Positions 16,329 to 25,280 are shown, counted from the first letter of the stretch. The stretch: DNA of 57,597 nucleotides from DATLXU01 sp035575515 (GCA_035575515.1 DATLXU010000087.1:1-57597), one strand, 5' to 3'. Notes: a model not told the origin generated them from the letters alone. Numbers and translations are program-made.

Positions 16329-18569
16329 ATGGCAAAACGCGGATGGGACAAATCAACCTGGGCGGGGCTTGCGCCGAACGGATTGGGACAGGTCAAGCCG
16401 AACCACTACCTTGAAATCGCAAAGGCGATCTGGCGCAACAAGCGCGAGCTTCCTTTCGCGTGGCGGATACTGACCGAAGGCGTTTGCGACGGCTGCGCGC
16501 TCGGCACTACGGGCATTCACGATTTCACGATGGACGGCATTCACCTGTGCATGGTCAGGCTCGACCTTATGCGCTTGAACACCATGCCCGCGCTCGACGT
16601 TCGGCTGCTTGATGACGCTCAAGCTTTAGCCCGAATGAACTCAACAGAGTTGCGCGAGCTTGGACGCTTGCCTTACCCGATGCTGCGGCGGCGCGGCGAG
16701 CGAGGCTTTACGCGCGCAAGCTGGGATGAAGCGATTGACCTGATCGCAAAACGAATCGTCGACACGGACCCACACCGGATGGCTTTCTACCTGACTTCGC
16801 GCGGGCTGACGAACGAGACTTACTACGTTGCACAGAAGGCTGCTCGCGCGCTCGGCGCGAATAACATTGATAACTCTTCGCGAATCTGCCACGCGCCCTC
16901 TACCGTCGGACTCAGGCAATCGCTCGGAGTCGCCGCCTCAACCTGCTCATACAAAGATTGGATCGGAACAGACCTGCTCGTTTTCTTCGGCAGCAACACG
17001 CCGAACAATCAGCCTGTGACAACCAAGTACATCTATCACGCCAAGAAGCTCGGGACGCGAGTCGCCGTCATCAACCCGTATCGCGAGCCGGGGCTCGAGC
17101 GTTACTGGATTCCATCGGTTGCGGAAAGCGCGCTGTTCGGAACAAAGATAGCCGACGCATTCTTTCAGGTGAACACGGGCGGCGACCGCGCTTTCATCGC
17201 TGGTGTCATCAAGCATCTCGTTGAACATGGCTGGACCGATGAGAATTTTATCCACGAGAAAACATCAGGCTTCGATGGCGTGAAATCGGCTCTGGGAGCC
17301 AGTTCCTGGGATTTGCTCGAAGCCGCGTCGGGCGCGACCCGCGATGAAATGCTTCGGTTTGCGCGGATGATTGCCGAAGCGAAAACCGCTGTTTTCGTCT
17401 GGTCAATGGGCATCACGCAACATAGCGACGGAGTGGCGAACGTGCGAGCCATCGCCGACCTGGCGCTGACTCGCGGATTTGTCGGACGCGAGAAATGCGG
17501 GCTGATGGCCATTCGCGGGCATTCGGGTGTGCAGGGCGGCGCGGAAGTGGGCGCGGCTCCGAATCTGTTTCCCGGCGGCATCGCTGTTGACGATGAAGGC
17601 GCGAAGCATTTTGAAAAGCTCTGGGGCTTCCCGGTTCCATCGTGGCGCGGGCTGAATGCGGTTGAGATGATTGATCGAGCGCACGATGGCTCGATTGATC
17701 TCTTTTATCAAATCGGCGGCAATTTCCTCGAAACGCTGCCCGACCCTGATTACGTGCGCGAGGCAGTCGAGCAAATTCCAGTGCGAGTTCATCAGGACAT
17801 TGTGCTGAGTCCGCAGATGATGATTGAGCCTGCGGATGCGGTCGTGTTGCTGCCTGCGCAAACGCGCTACGAGCAGCGGGGCGGCGGGACAGAAACTTCG
17901 ACCGAAAGGCGAATACTCTTCAGCCCTGAGATTCGCGGGCGGCGCATAGGCGAATCACTGCCCGAATGGGAAATCGTCATGCGAATAACGGAGCGGGCAC
18001 GGCCTGAGATTGCAAGACTCATTCACTTCGACAACGCTCAGGCGATACGCGATGAGATAGCGCGAGCGGTTCCGGCTTACGACGGCATTCAATACTTGCG
18101 CAAACGGGGCGATCAGGTTCAATGGGGCGGCGAGCGATTGTGCGAAGCGCGTACGCCCTATGGCAGAAGCGTTCAGCAATTCCCGACCGAAGATGGCCGC
18201 GCGAGATTTTCGCAAATCAAGATTGAGGTCAAAGAAGCGAATAAGAAGCTGAGGCTTTCGACTCGACGCGGCAAGCAATTCAACAGCATGGTTTACAAGC
18301 AGCGCGACCCGCTAACGGGCGCGAGCCGCGATGACGCGTTGATTAGCGAGGAAGACGCAGCGAGATTAGGAATCGCGGACGGCGATAACATCATCTTGAG
18401 AAACTCAACCGGTGAGATGCGCGCGCGGTGTCGAATCGCGCCGATAGCTGCGGGCAACGTGCAGGTTCACTGGCCCGAGGGAAACGTCTTGATTGAGCGC
18501 GGCGTGTGCGACGCAGAATGCGGCATACCGGATTTCAACGCTGAGGTCGAAATCGATCGAGCAGATTGA
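16329..18569 (+). CDS. FdhF/YdeP-like molybdopterin oxidoreductase
   Basis: 746 residues of the DMSO-reductase superfamily, closest by motif to the YdeP/FdhF-like subgroup often annotated formate dehydrogenase alpha. The ligand residue expected at the formate dehydrogenase selenocysteine position is Cys187 in NSSRICHAPSTVGL. The N-terminal Fe-S region is reduced: only CDGC (Cys53, Cys56) is evident, plus an isolated Cys74. Molybdopterin-site elements include VFFGSNTPNNQP, VWSMGITQHSDGVANVRAI, RGHSGVQGGAEVG, and the C-terminal DALISEEDAARLGIADGD domain. ATG 16329 follows GAGGCGAAGA; the open frame upstream is non-homologous. No fdhD, mob or moa gene is adjacent. Formate oxidation is not certain; YdeP-type enzymes have undefined substrates. 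Confidence 0.85.
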   Translation: MAKRGWDKSTWAGLAPNGLGQVKPNHYLEIAKAIWRNKRELPFAWRILTEGVCDGCALGTTGIHDFTMDGIHLCMVRLDLMRLNTMPALDVRLLDDAQALARMNSTELRELGRLPYPMLRRRGERGFTRASWDEAIDLIAKRIVDTDPHRMAFYLTSRGLTNETYYVAQKAARALGANNIDNSSRICHAPSTVGLRQSLGVAASTCSYKDWIGTDLLVFFGSNTPNNQPVTTKYIYHAKKLGTRVAVINPYREPGLERYWIPSVAESALFGTKIADAFFQVNTGGDRAFIAGVIKHLVEHGWTDENFIHEKTSGFDGVKSALGASSWDLLEAASGATRDEMLRFARMIAEAKTAVFVWSMGITQHSDGVANVRAIADLALTRGFVGREKCGLMAIRGHSGVQGGAEVGAAPNLFPGGIAVDDEGAKHFEKLWGFPVPSWRGLNAVEMIDRAHDGSIDLFYQIGGNFLETLPDPDYVREAVEQIPVRVHQDIVLSPQMMIEPADAVVLLPAQTRYEQRGGGTETSTERRILFSPEIRGRRIGESLPEWEIVMRITERARPEIARLIHFDNAQAIRDEIARAVPAYDGIQYLRKRGDQVQWGGERLCEARTPYGRSVQQFPTEDGRARFSQIKIEVKEANKKLRLSTRRGKQFNSMVYKQRDPLTGASRDDALISEEDAARLGIADGDNIILRNSTGEMRARCRIAPIAAGNVQVHWPEGNVLIERGVCDAECGIPDFNAEVEIDRAD

Positions 18570-18597
18570 GCGACAATAGATAGATCGAGAAACTATT

Positions 18598-19218
18598 TTA
18601 CAGTTGGCGGGTCGTCCCTTCGGTCACGGATGGCAGTGCTTGAGGCTGTCCTGAGTCGCGGTCTCGCTCCGCGTCCTCCTCTGAAATCCCACCAGTAATA
18701 AACCGGTTCGTAATTTTCCTCGAGTTCTCGGCTGATAGTTTTGCAGGCGCAGTAAACCACTTTGCATTGGCTATGATTCCCAACCCTATGATTAAGACCA
18801 GCACGCCGCCGGACACGCCTGCCAGCGTTGCAATCTCTCCCGCGCGGCCAGGAAGTATAAAACTCATCAGCAGGAAAAAGACCAACACGCCTAGTCCTGA
18901 AGCGACTGTGAGCACTCCCTCGCGAGTTTGCTGCAATCGCCTCTCTTCCCGCGCCAGTCGCCTCTCTTCCGGCGATTGCATGAAAGCTTCGATTACCGGA
19001 AGGATTTCGTAAACGGCGGTCTTAAGATCACTGGTATCATCTAGCTCAGCTATTTTTGCCGCGATTGCGCGGCTTATCTCTTTGCGAGCTGCAACAGCGG
19101 CGGGTGTGATGGCATCGGGCTGCTCAAGGGCCACTCGCACAGCCTGAAGCTCTGTGCCGCAGCCTCGACAGAACTGAGTCCGATTGAGTTCTTCCGCTCC
19201 GCAATTAGGGCAAAACAT
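18598..19218 (-). CDS. Zinc-ribbon protein with two membrane helices
   Basis: 206 residues. An N-terminal four-cysteine zinc ribbon FCPNCG...FCRGCG (Cys3, 6, 17, 20) is followed by a helical region rich in Glu/Arg (EERRLAREERRLQQTREG, likely coiled coil), two adjacent membrane helices (about 105-126 and 133-153), and a hydrophilic tail. It resembles many acidobacterial zinc_ribbon_2 proteins without known function. It converges on the molybdoenzyme gene with a 28-bp gap. Confidence 0.78.
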   Translation of the reverse strand: MFCPNCGAEELNRTQFCRGCGTELQAVRVALEQPDAITPAAVAARKEISRAIAAKIAELDDTSDLKTAVYEILPVIEAFMQSPEERRLAREERRLQQTREGVLTVASGLGVLVFFLLMSFILPGRAGEIATLAGVSGGVLVLIIGLGIIANAKWFTAPAKLSAENSRKITNRFITGGISEEDAERDRDSGQPQALPSVTEGTTRQL

Positions 19219-19294
19219 AATTTCCTCGAATCAATTCTCCCATACGTCCAGCCATTAACTTTAGTTCGCGCGACCGACCTGATTAATCCGACTC

Positions 19295-20110
19295 TTAATG
19301 GCATGCGCGAGTTACTTCGCGCAAGAAATCGCCCGCAACTCGATTACACTCTGCTGCGGCTGCGCTCTCGCTATGCGGGCTGTGGCCGCCGCCTTCGATT
19401 ACGTGAATGCGCGCCTGCGGAGACGCGCGATGCACTGCCTCAAGCTCATCAGGCTCTGTGCGCGGGTCGCGGCTCCCATGTATCAATAGCGTTGGAACAC
19501 TCAACTCGCCAAGCTTGTCGTCGTATAGATCATCTTTCGGGTGGCGGGCCTCGTTTGCGATGTTGAGCCATGCATGGCCATTGATAACGATAAGTTTTTC
19601 CCAGTAATCCTCGCCGTGTTCCCTCGATAAAATATTCGCCACGCGCTCTCCCAATCGCAAAGGGTCTTCGGCCATCGCTTCAAAGAACTCGCGCGATGAT
19701 GGCTTGAACCTGAAGAAGTGAAACGCTTCGAGTATTATCCCTGCGAAGCGTTGCGGCTCTTCGAGTCCCATCAATACGGAAATCACAGCGCCGTCGCTAT
19801 GTCCCCATAAAACAGCGCGATCAATTCCTAGCGCGTCGAGCAACCGCGATGTTTCAATGGCGGCTCGCCTGTGAAAATCCGTGGGCTGAGACTCAATTCG
19901 CATCGAGCGGCCATAGCCCGTGCGGTCGGGGATGATTATTCTAAAGTCGCGGCTGAATGCTTCAATCTGTTTATCGAAAGGATAAATCTGATAGCCCCAT
20001 CCGCCGTGCAAAAAAATGAGCGGCGTTCCGGTTCCATATTGCCGGTAATGAATAACAACCGGGCTTGTGCCCGGAATAAGAGGCGATTCGTTGATCTTTA
20101 TGAATGGCAA
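19295..20110 (-). CDS. Alpha/beta hydrolase
   Basis: 271 residues of the alpha/beta-hydrolase fold. The oxyanion region is FLHGGWGYQI, the nucleophile is Ser105 in the GHSDG elbow, the acid is Asp in LIHGSRDPRTEP, and the catalytic His is in EGGGHSPHSES. PDRTGYGRS after strand 3 is the usual pattern. The substrate is not deducible; esterases, epoxide hydrolases and haloalkane dehalogenases share this plan. No signal peptide. It is transcribed away from the cupin operon across about 180 bp. Confidence 0.88.
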   Translation of the reverse strand: MPFIKINESPLIPGTSPVVIHYRQYGTGTPLIFLHGGWGYQIYPFDKQIEAFSRDFRIIIPDRTGYGRSMRIESQPTDFHRRAAIETSRLLDALGIDRAVLWGHSDGAVISVLMGLEEPQRFAGIILEAFHFFRFKPSSREFFEAMAEDPLRLGERVANILSREHGEDYWEKLIVINGHAWLNIANEARHPKDDLYDDKLGELSVPTLLIHGSRDPRTEPDELEAVHRASPQARIHVIEGGGHSPHSESAAAAECNRVAGDFLREVTRACH

Positions 20111-20225
20111 GCGTCTTTCTCCTCCCCATCAAATTTTAGAATGGAAATCAGAATTATAGACTTCAAGCTTTATGAGTTTTTTTTCTGCGCTCTCTCTCGC
20201 GTGTTCATCAGAGGCTTGATATGGT

Positions 20226-20240
20226 ATTCTCTGCGAGAAT
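20226..20240. promoter_or_regulatory. 15-bp perfect palindrome upstream of the cupin gene
   Basis: ATTCTC-TGC-GAGAAT lies 54 bp before the cupin start and overlaps a possible -10 (TATTCT, 20225-20230). The symmetry and position suggest an operator; no regulator is assigned. Confidence 0.4.
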
Positions 20241-20294
20241 CGAGCGTCAACCTGCTGTGCGATTCGTTGCTCAAACGAAAAGGAGGAGACCGGA

Positions 20295-20963
20295 ATGAAA
20301 CCATTAGCCGCAGCGATTTTTGCGCTCTTGTTGATTGCGCCATCGCCGGCGCAATCGCCCGTGCCTGTCGCAAACGAGCCGCGCCACCATTTGAAATTCG
20401 AGAACAAATTCGTGCGCGTGTTCGATGTGGTAGTGCCGCCGGGCGATGCGACTCTGTTTCATACGCACGCGAACGATTACCTTTTCGTCTCAATCGGCGA
20501 CGCGAACCTGAAGGCAGAAGTTTTGGGCGGCCAGCCCGCCGATCTCATCTTGAAAGACGGCGAGGTTCGCTTCACCAAAGCAACAATCACTCATCGCGTG
20601 ATTAATCAGAGCAAGGCGCCTTTTCGCAACATCACGATTGAAGTGCTCGGCTCACCGGGAATAAAAGAAGAGGCTTCACAAAGCGCACCTGCGGGTCAAA
20701 CCCTTGTCTTGGAAAACGACCGCGTGCGCGTTTGGCGAATAATCATCGAGCCGGGCCAGTCAACACAGATGCACAGTGGCAATCTATCCGGACTTGGCGT
20801 TGTCGTTGCAGGCGGCACCGCGACAGTAGAAGAGAAGGGCCACAAGCCGCAAACCGTGTCGCTTGCCGCGGGCGAGTTCCACTGGCACGACGGCGGCGTT
20901 TCGCATTCAATCAAAAACACGGGCAAGCAGAAAATCGAGATTGTTCACATCGAATGGAAATGA
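20295..20963 (+). CDS. Exported bicupin protein
   Basis: 222 residues with a cleavable signal peptide (about 1-19) and two cupin repeats. The first has FHTHANDYLFVSI (His-x-His metal motif) at about 55-70. The second has QMHSGNLSGLGVVVAGG and a closing HWHDGGVSHSIKN, where conserved His remain although the first motif is degenerate. It is probably a periplasmic metal-binding protein; the substrate is unknown. AGGAGGAG precedes ATG 20295. Its stop overlaps the start of the uracil-DNA glycosylase gene (ATGA), so the two are translationally coupled even though a functional link is not obvious. Confidence 0.82.
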   Translation: MKPLAAAIFALLLIAPSPAQSPVPVANEPRHHLKFENKFVRVFDVVVPPGDATLFHTHANDYLFVSIGDANLKAEVLGGQPADLILKDGEVRFTKATITHRVINQSKAPFRNITIEVLGSPGIKEEASQSAPAGQTLVLENDRVRVWRIIIEPGQSTQMHSGNLSGLGVVVAGGTATVEEKGHKPQTVSLAAGEFHWHDGGVSHSIKNTGKQKIEIVHIEWK

Positions 20964-21733
20964 AAACCGCGCGCGAGATGTTGCAAGCAAAAATCGGTGA
21001 AGGCGACGCTCAATCGCTCGCTTCATTGCAAGAACGAATAATCAACTGCGCACTCTGCCCGCGACTCGTCGAATGGCGCGAGCGGGTTGCGCGCGAAAAG
21101 GTGAAGCGATTCGCAGGTGACGAGTACTGGGGCAAGCCTGTTCCGAGCTTCGGCGATGCGAACGCACGCTTGCTAATCATTGGCCTTGCGCCGGCAGCTC
21201 ACGGCGGCAACAGGACTGGCCGCGTATTTACGGGCGACCGCAGCGGCGACTGGCTCTTTCGCGCGCTTCACCGCGCACGTTTTGCAAATCAACCGACGTC
21301 GGTTCATCGCGGCGATGGGCTTGCGCTCAAGAATTGCTACATCACTGCAACGATTCATTGCGCGCCGCCTGCGAATAAACCGCTGCCCGATGAGATTGCC
21401 AACTGTCGCCCGTACCTGCTCACTGAAATCGAATTGTTAAAGCGAGTTCGCGTTGTAGTCGCGCTTGGCCGCCTCGCTTTCGATACAGCTATTGCCGCGT
21501 TCGGGTTGGAAGCGTTAATCGAAGCTGGCCCTGATGAAAATAAAATCAAGCGAGCCGCTAAGCCAAAATTTACGCACGGCGCGGAAGCGAGATTGCGCGG
21601 CGGCCTCACGCTCATCGCATCGTTTCATCCGAGCCAGCAGAACACCTTCACCGGTAAACTGACCGGGCCGATGTTCGATAAGATATTCAATCGCGCTCGC
21701 CAGATAATCGAAGAGGATGAAATTCATGAATAG
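20960..21733 (+). CDS. Family 5 uracil-DNA glycosylase (UdgB type)
   Basis: 257 residues. The active-site motif LIIGLAPAAHGGNRTGRVFT is characteristic of type 5 UDG (family UdgB), which removes uracil and some other deaminated bases. The Fe-S ligands appear as INCALCPRLVEWRE (Cys-x2-Cys) plus Cys in TIHCAPP and in NCRPYL. The closing motif IASFHPSQQNTFTGKLT matches the superfamily HPS motif. ATG 20960 overlaps the cupin stop; ATG 20954 is possible. The 3' end overlaps the amidohydrolase start by 8 bp, making a three-gene operon. It acts in base-excision repair in the cytoplasm. Confidence 0.9.
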   Translation: MKTAREMLQAKIGEGDAQSLASLQERIINCALCPRLVEWRERVAREKVKRFAGDEYWGKPVPSFGDANARLLIIGLAPAAHGGNRTGRVFTGDRSGDWLFRALHRARFANQPTSVHRGDGLALKNCYITATIHCAPPANKPLPDEIANCRPYLLTEIELLKRVRVVVALGRLAFDTAIAAFGLEALIEAGPDENKIKRAAKPKFTHGAEARLRGGLTLIASFHPSQQNTFTGKLTGPMFDKIFNRARQIIEEDEIHE

Positions 21734-23102
21734 AAAACTTGCATCAACTTTACTGATAACCGTTTTGTCCATCGCTCCCGCGCTGGCTCAATCGCAAGCA
21801 AAAGAGACTGTTCTGATTAAAGCAGGACGACTGATTGACGTGCGCGCGGGCCGCGTGCTCAACGACCAGGCCATACTAATCGAAGGCGACCGCATCAAAG
21901 AAGTCGGGCCTTCGGCTTCTGTCGCTTCGCACGCGCAAGCCGCCGCGCGCACGATTGATCTCTCGGCCTCGACTGTTTTACCCGGCTTGATTGATTGCCA
22001 CACGCACCTGACGTCAGACCCCAGCCATTCAGGTTATTCGAGCCTCGGAATATCAACTCCGCGAGAGGCATTGTACGGAGCCAAGAACGCGAAACTGACT
22101 CTGGAAGCCGGTTTCACGACAGTTCGCAACGTCGGCGCGGGAGGTTATTCAGACATCGCCGTGCGCGACGCCATTAACGCGGGCGACATTCCCGGCCCGC
22201 GAATCTCGGCTTCAGGGCCTGCTATCGGAGTCACGGGCGGCCACGCCGATAACAGCTTGCTCGCGCCTGAGTTTCATTATAAATCCGATGGAGTTGCCGA
22301 CGGCGTGCCCGCGTTGATTGAAAAGACTCGCGAGATCGTCAAGTACGGAGCCGACTGCATCAAGATAGTTGCGACGGGCGGTGTACTGTCGAAAGGCGAT
22401 TCGCCCGAAGCGACTCAGTTCAGCGACGACGAGATCAAAGCAGTAGTGACTGAAGCACACAGGCTTGGCCGAAAGGTCGCGGCTCACGCGCACGGCGCGG
22501 CTGGAATCAAACAGGCTGTGCTTGCCGGAGTTGATTCAATCGAACACGGTTCGTTCATCAACGACGAAGACATTCAGTTGATGAAAGAGCATGGTACGTA
22601 CCTCGTTCCGACGCTCTACCTCGCGGACTGGTTCATGGAAAACGCTCAAAGAGTCGGCGTGCCCGATTTCATGATCGAGAAAGCGAAAGTCGTGATGCCA
22701 GCCGCTCGACAGAACATCGCCCGCGCGTTCAAGGCAGGCGTGAAGGTAGCATTCGGAACCGACGCGGCTGTCTATCCGCACGGGCTGAATGCGCGCGAGT
22801 TCGCCGTTATGGTCAAGCTCGGACTCACCCCCATGCAGGCGATTCAATCTGCGACCGTGAACGCTGCGGACTTGCTCGGATGGTCTGATCGCATCGGGAC
22901 GATAGAGGCTGGGAAGTTTGCTGACATCATCGCAGTCGCGGGCGACCCTGCGGCTGACGTGACGGAGCTTGAGCGCGTCGTCTTCGTCATGAAAGGCGGC
23001 AAGGTCGTTGTGATGAGAAACGCAGGATCGGCTCACAGAGCCGGTTTCAAGTCATCGAGCGATTCTGCTGACCGCAAGCAAAGCGCGCATGCCGCACAAT
23101 GA
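21726..23102 (+). CDS. Exported metal-dependent amidohydrolase (imidazolonepropionase-like)
   Basis: 458 residues with a signal peptide (about 1-22, ending PALAQ). The amidohydrolase TIM-barrel ligands are DCHTHLT (HxH, strand 1), a candidate bridging Lys in DCIKIVATGG, His in AAHAHGAAG and SIEHGSF, and Asp in FGTDAAVYPHG (strand 8). The family includes imidazolonepropionase-like exported dipeptidases and prolidases; the exact substrate is open. ATG 21726 is preferred over 21717 because AGAGG then sits nine bases upstream. It is the last gene of the cupin-UDG-amidohydrolase operon. Confidence 0.88.
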   Translation: MNRKLASTLLITVLSIAPALAQSQAKETVLIKAGRLIDVRAGRVLNDQAILIEGDRIKEVGPSASVASHAQAAARTIDLSASTVLPGLIDCHTHLTSDPSHSGYSSLGISTPREALYGAKNAKLTLEAGFTTVRNVGAGGYSDIAVRDAINAGDIPGPRISASGPAIGVTGGHADNSLLAPEFHYKSDGVADGVPALIEKTREIVKYGADCIKIVATGGVLSKGDSPEATQFSDDEIKAVVTEAHRLGRKVAAHAHGAAGIKQAVLAGVDSIEHGSFINDEDIQLMKEHGTYLVPTLYLADWFMENAQRVGVPDFMIEKAKVVMPAARQNIARAFKAGVKVAFGTDAAVYPHGLNAREFAVMVKLGLTPMQAIQSATVNAADLLGWSDRIGTIEAGKFADIIAVAGDPAADVTELERVVFVMKGGKVVVMRNAGSAHRAGFKSSSDSADRKQSAHAAQ

Positions 23103-23139
23103 ATGGCCGCAGCGCGCATGACTCACGGATACCAAGGTG

Positions 23140-23145
23140 TATAAT
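23140..23145 (+). promoter_or_regulatory. Candidate -10 element for the DPBB gene
   Basis: A perfect TATAAT, 54 bp before ATG 23200. No convincing -35 at 16-18 bp, so the call is weak. Confidence 0.3.
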
Positions 23146-23199
23146 AAAATTTCGCGGTTGCGCCGCCTGAATCATCAACTAAGCGCAAGAGGAGAAGCT

Positions 23200-23799
23200 A
23201 TGGCAAAAGCTGAAACAGGCTCGAAAAAAGCAGCATCAAAAAAATCATCGAGCAAGAAAGCATCAACCAAAGCTGCGGCGAAAAAGCCCGCTTCAAAAAA
23301 GGCTGCGTCTAAGAAGACAACCAAAGCCAGCGCAACAACACAGAAAACCGCGCAGCAAGCGCAGGCGGTTTCGAGCGTCCCCGACGATGTTCAACTGCCG
23401 ACGACGCATGGCAAGGTGGGCGTATTCGGCGGGCCGAAAGATCGCGGCATCAAGCCTGATGACAAACTCGCGCTGCCGACAGGCCCACACTTTGCCTTCG
23501 AGCGCGTGCGCAGCCTTAACCCGAAAAGTTTTTATTGTGCGATGCGATGGGATTATCACGTCCAGCATATGAGTCCCGAAGAAGGAAAGCGGTGGTGGGC
23601 GAACAAGAAGCTCGTCGTCACGAATCCTAAGAACGGCAACTCTGTCGTCGTTCGCGCGGTTGATTACGGGCCGCACGAAAACACAGGGCTTGATATAAGC
23701 GTCTCGCCCGCCGCGCTCGAAGCGCTCGGAGCCGAAGTAGGCGACGAAGTTGACATCGCCTTCGCGGACCAGAAGGCGCCGACGGGACCTGTGCAATAG
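23200..23799 (+). CDS. Double-psi beta-barrel protein with a Lys/Ala-rich histone H1-like tail
   Basis: 199 residues. Residues 1 to about 50 are almost only Lys, Ala, Ser and Thr in repeats such as KKAASKKSSSKKASTKAAAK, like histone H1/AlgP-type tails. After a linker comes a globular domain (about 65-190) whose end reads VVVRAVDYGPHENTGLDISV then SPAALEALGAEVGDEVDIAF. This resembles the RlpA-like double-psi beta-barrel signature, with the catalytic-type Asp in VDYGP retained. No signal peptide is seen, unlike RlpA. The tail suggests binding to DNA, RNA or another polyanion. ATG 23200 has GAGGAG at 23189-23194. The stop TAG lies at the edge of a palindromic repeat. Confidence 0.75.
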   Translation: MAKAETGSKKAASKKSSSKKASTKAAAKKPASKKAASKKTTKASATTQKTAQQAQAVSSVPDDVQLPTTHGKVGVFGGPKDRGIKPDDKLALPTGPHFAFERVRSLNPKSFYCAMRWDYHVQHMSPEEGKRWWANKKLVVTNPKNGNSVVVRAVDYGPHENTGLDISVSPAALEALGAEVGDEVDIAFADQKAPTGPVQ

Positions 23800-23930
23800 G
23801 GGTCAGGGGTTGAGCGTCAGGAGTCAGTTGGTTGGATGATACCTTGAAAGCGGCTTCTGGAGCCTGTTTCAAGGTGGTATTCATTCTCTCGACCAACGTC
23901 TGACGCCCGACCCCTGACACCCGACCCCTT
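23799..23930. repeat. Palindromic intergenic element B (GGGTCAGGGGT arms, shared core)
   Basis: The left arm (about 23799-23836, GGGGTCAGGGGTTGAGCGTC...) and right arm (about 23891-23928) are imperfect reverse complements. Inside is CCTTGAAA (23842-23849) pairing with TTTCAAGG (23867-23874), around GGCTTCTGGAGCC. The core aligns with that of the element at 51.5 kb (TTGgAA..GGCTcC.GGAGCC..TTcCA). It starts at the last base of the upstream stop codon and ends 8 bp before the next start. Confidence 0.8.
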
Positions 23931-23935
23931 ACTTT

Positions 23936-25144
23936 ATGATTCGCTATCCAGCATTCGATCCTCCCGAATACGTGAACTGGCGACCGGCTCCTGATGTCGT
24001 CGCCGAGTTCAATCGCATAATAGAAAGCAGCCCTGAGCGGCGAACGATCATTCGCGCGCTCGATGCGCGGCAGTTGTTGGCGCTCTATGAAGGGATGCTG
24101 CGTAATCGCCTGCACGACATCGCGCTCAAGCGATGGGTCAAGCAGGGCGTCATCTCGAAAGCGTGGCTCGGAACGGGCGAAGAGGCTGCGACCATCGGCC
24201 CTGTTCACGCGCTCAATCGAAAAGCGTGGAGCGATGGGCGACCGACCGATTTTGTCGCGCCGATGATTCGCAACGCGGGCGCGTGTCACGAAATGGGGAT
24301 GCCGCTTGCCGATATGCTTCGCGGCTATCTCGGAACCGCTGACGGGCCTACGCGCGGGCGCGACCTGCACATTGGCGATTTTAATCATGGAGTCGTCACG
24401 CCAATCAGCCATGTCGGAGACATCATGGCTGTGACTGGCGGAATCGCTCTCGCGTTCAAGATAAAGAAAGAGCCGCGAGTCGCCATGACGTGGATTGGCG
24501 ACGGCTCTACAAAATCGGGCATCTTTCACGAAGCGATGAACTTCGCGGCGGTTCAGCAACTACCGATGATAGTCATCATTCAGGACAATCAGGTCGCGCT
24601 CGGCACGCGATTGGATCAACACCATCGAGGCTCGTTCGCGCGCTGGCCCGAAGCCTACGGCATCGAAGGCGCAGTGTTTAATGGCAACAACGTGCTCGAC
24701 GCTTACGCGGCGACGAAGATAGCGGCTGATGCCTGCCGCAGAGGGCGCGGTCCATATCTGCTCGTGGCTGAAACGTTCAGGATGGGCGGCCACGCCACGC
24801 ACGACGAGCGCGAGGCGCGCGAGACCTTCGCGGCGGAGTTGTTCGAGTACTGGGGCAAGCGCGACCCCATCGGGCTTTTTGAAACTTATTTGATTGAAAG
24901 CGGGATTGATTTGGAAACGGGCCGGCGCGCGAAGCGAAGCGCCGCGCTCAAAGAGAAGAACGCGGCGATGCTCAATCGCGTGGAGCAGAACGTCATTGCC
25001 GAGATTGAGCGCGCAATTGAAGAAGCGTTAGAGAGCAAACGCGCGCGAATGCCTCGACCCGATTCAGCAGCCGAAGGAGTTTATGCCGATTCCAGCGAGA
25101 GCCGTGAGCGCGCGATTGCTGCGCCCGGCTTAGATAAAAGGTGA
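23936..25144 (+). CDS. Thiamine-pyrophosphate-dependent dehydrogenase E1 alpha subunit
   Basis: 402 residues of the 2-oxoacid dehydrogenase E1 alpha family (pyruvate or branched-chain type). The TPP motif is WIGDGSTKSGIFHEAMNFA followed by QDNQVALGT, and the phosphorylation-loop region reads RMGGHATHDERE. GTGEEAATIGPV and GRDLHIGDFNHGVVTPIS are also typical. The gene stands alone: no E1 beta, E2 or E3 follows, so the beta partner must be elsewhere or the protein acts differently. ATG 23936 lacks a ribosome site; its immediate upstream sequence is the arm of the palindromic element. The C-terminal 30 residues are a hydrophilic, probably disordered tail. Confidence 0.87.
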   Translation: MIRYPAFDPPEYVNWRPAPDVVAEFNRIIESSPERRTIIRALDARQLLALYEGMLRNRLHDIALKRWVKQGVISKAWLGTGEEAATIGPVHALNRKAWSDGRPTDFVAPMIRNAGACHEMGMPLADMLRGYLGTADGPTRGRDLHIGDFNHGVVTPISHVGDIMAVTGGIALAFKIKKEPRVAMTWIGDGSTKSGIFHEAMNFAAVQQLPMIVIIQDNQVALGTRLDQHHRGSFARWPEAYGIEGAVFNGNNVLDAYAATKIAADACRRGRGPYLLVAETFRMGGHATHDEREARETFAAELFEYWGKRDPIGLFETYLIESGIDLETGRRAKRSAALKEKNAAMLNRVEQNVIAEIERAIEEALESKRARMPRPDSAAEGVYADSSESRERAIAAPGLDKR

Positions 25145-25280
25145 AGGACGCGAAATTGTTATCGGCGAAAATACAGCGACCTGCAACCGAGTGAATTCAC
25201 GGGTCACTCACAATTGCGAATAGCAAGAAATCAGCGGGCGCGTTGCGCAGGAGCGATGCGCCTGCGGGCGGTTTTCAATT

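Noticed and set aside
23799..23930. Possible CRISPR or direct-repeat array at the repeat-rich gaps
   Set aside because: The repeats are inverted pairs with single spacers, not regularly spaced direct repeats, and no cas gene is present.
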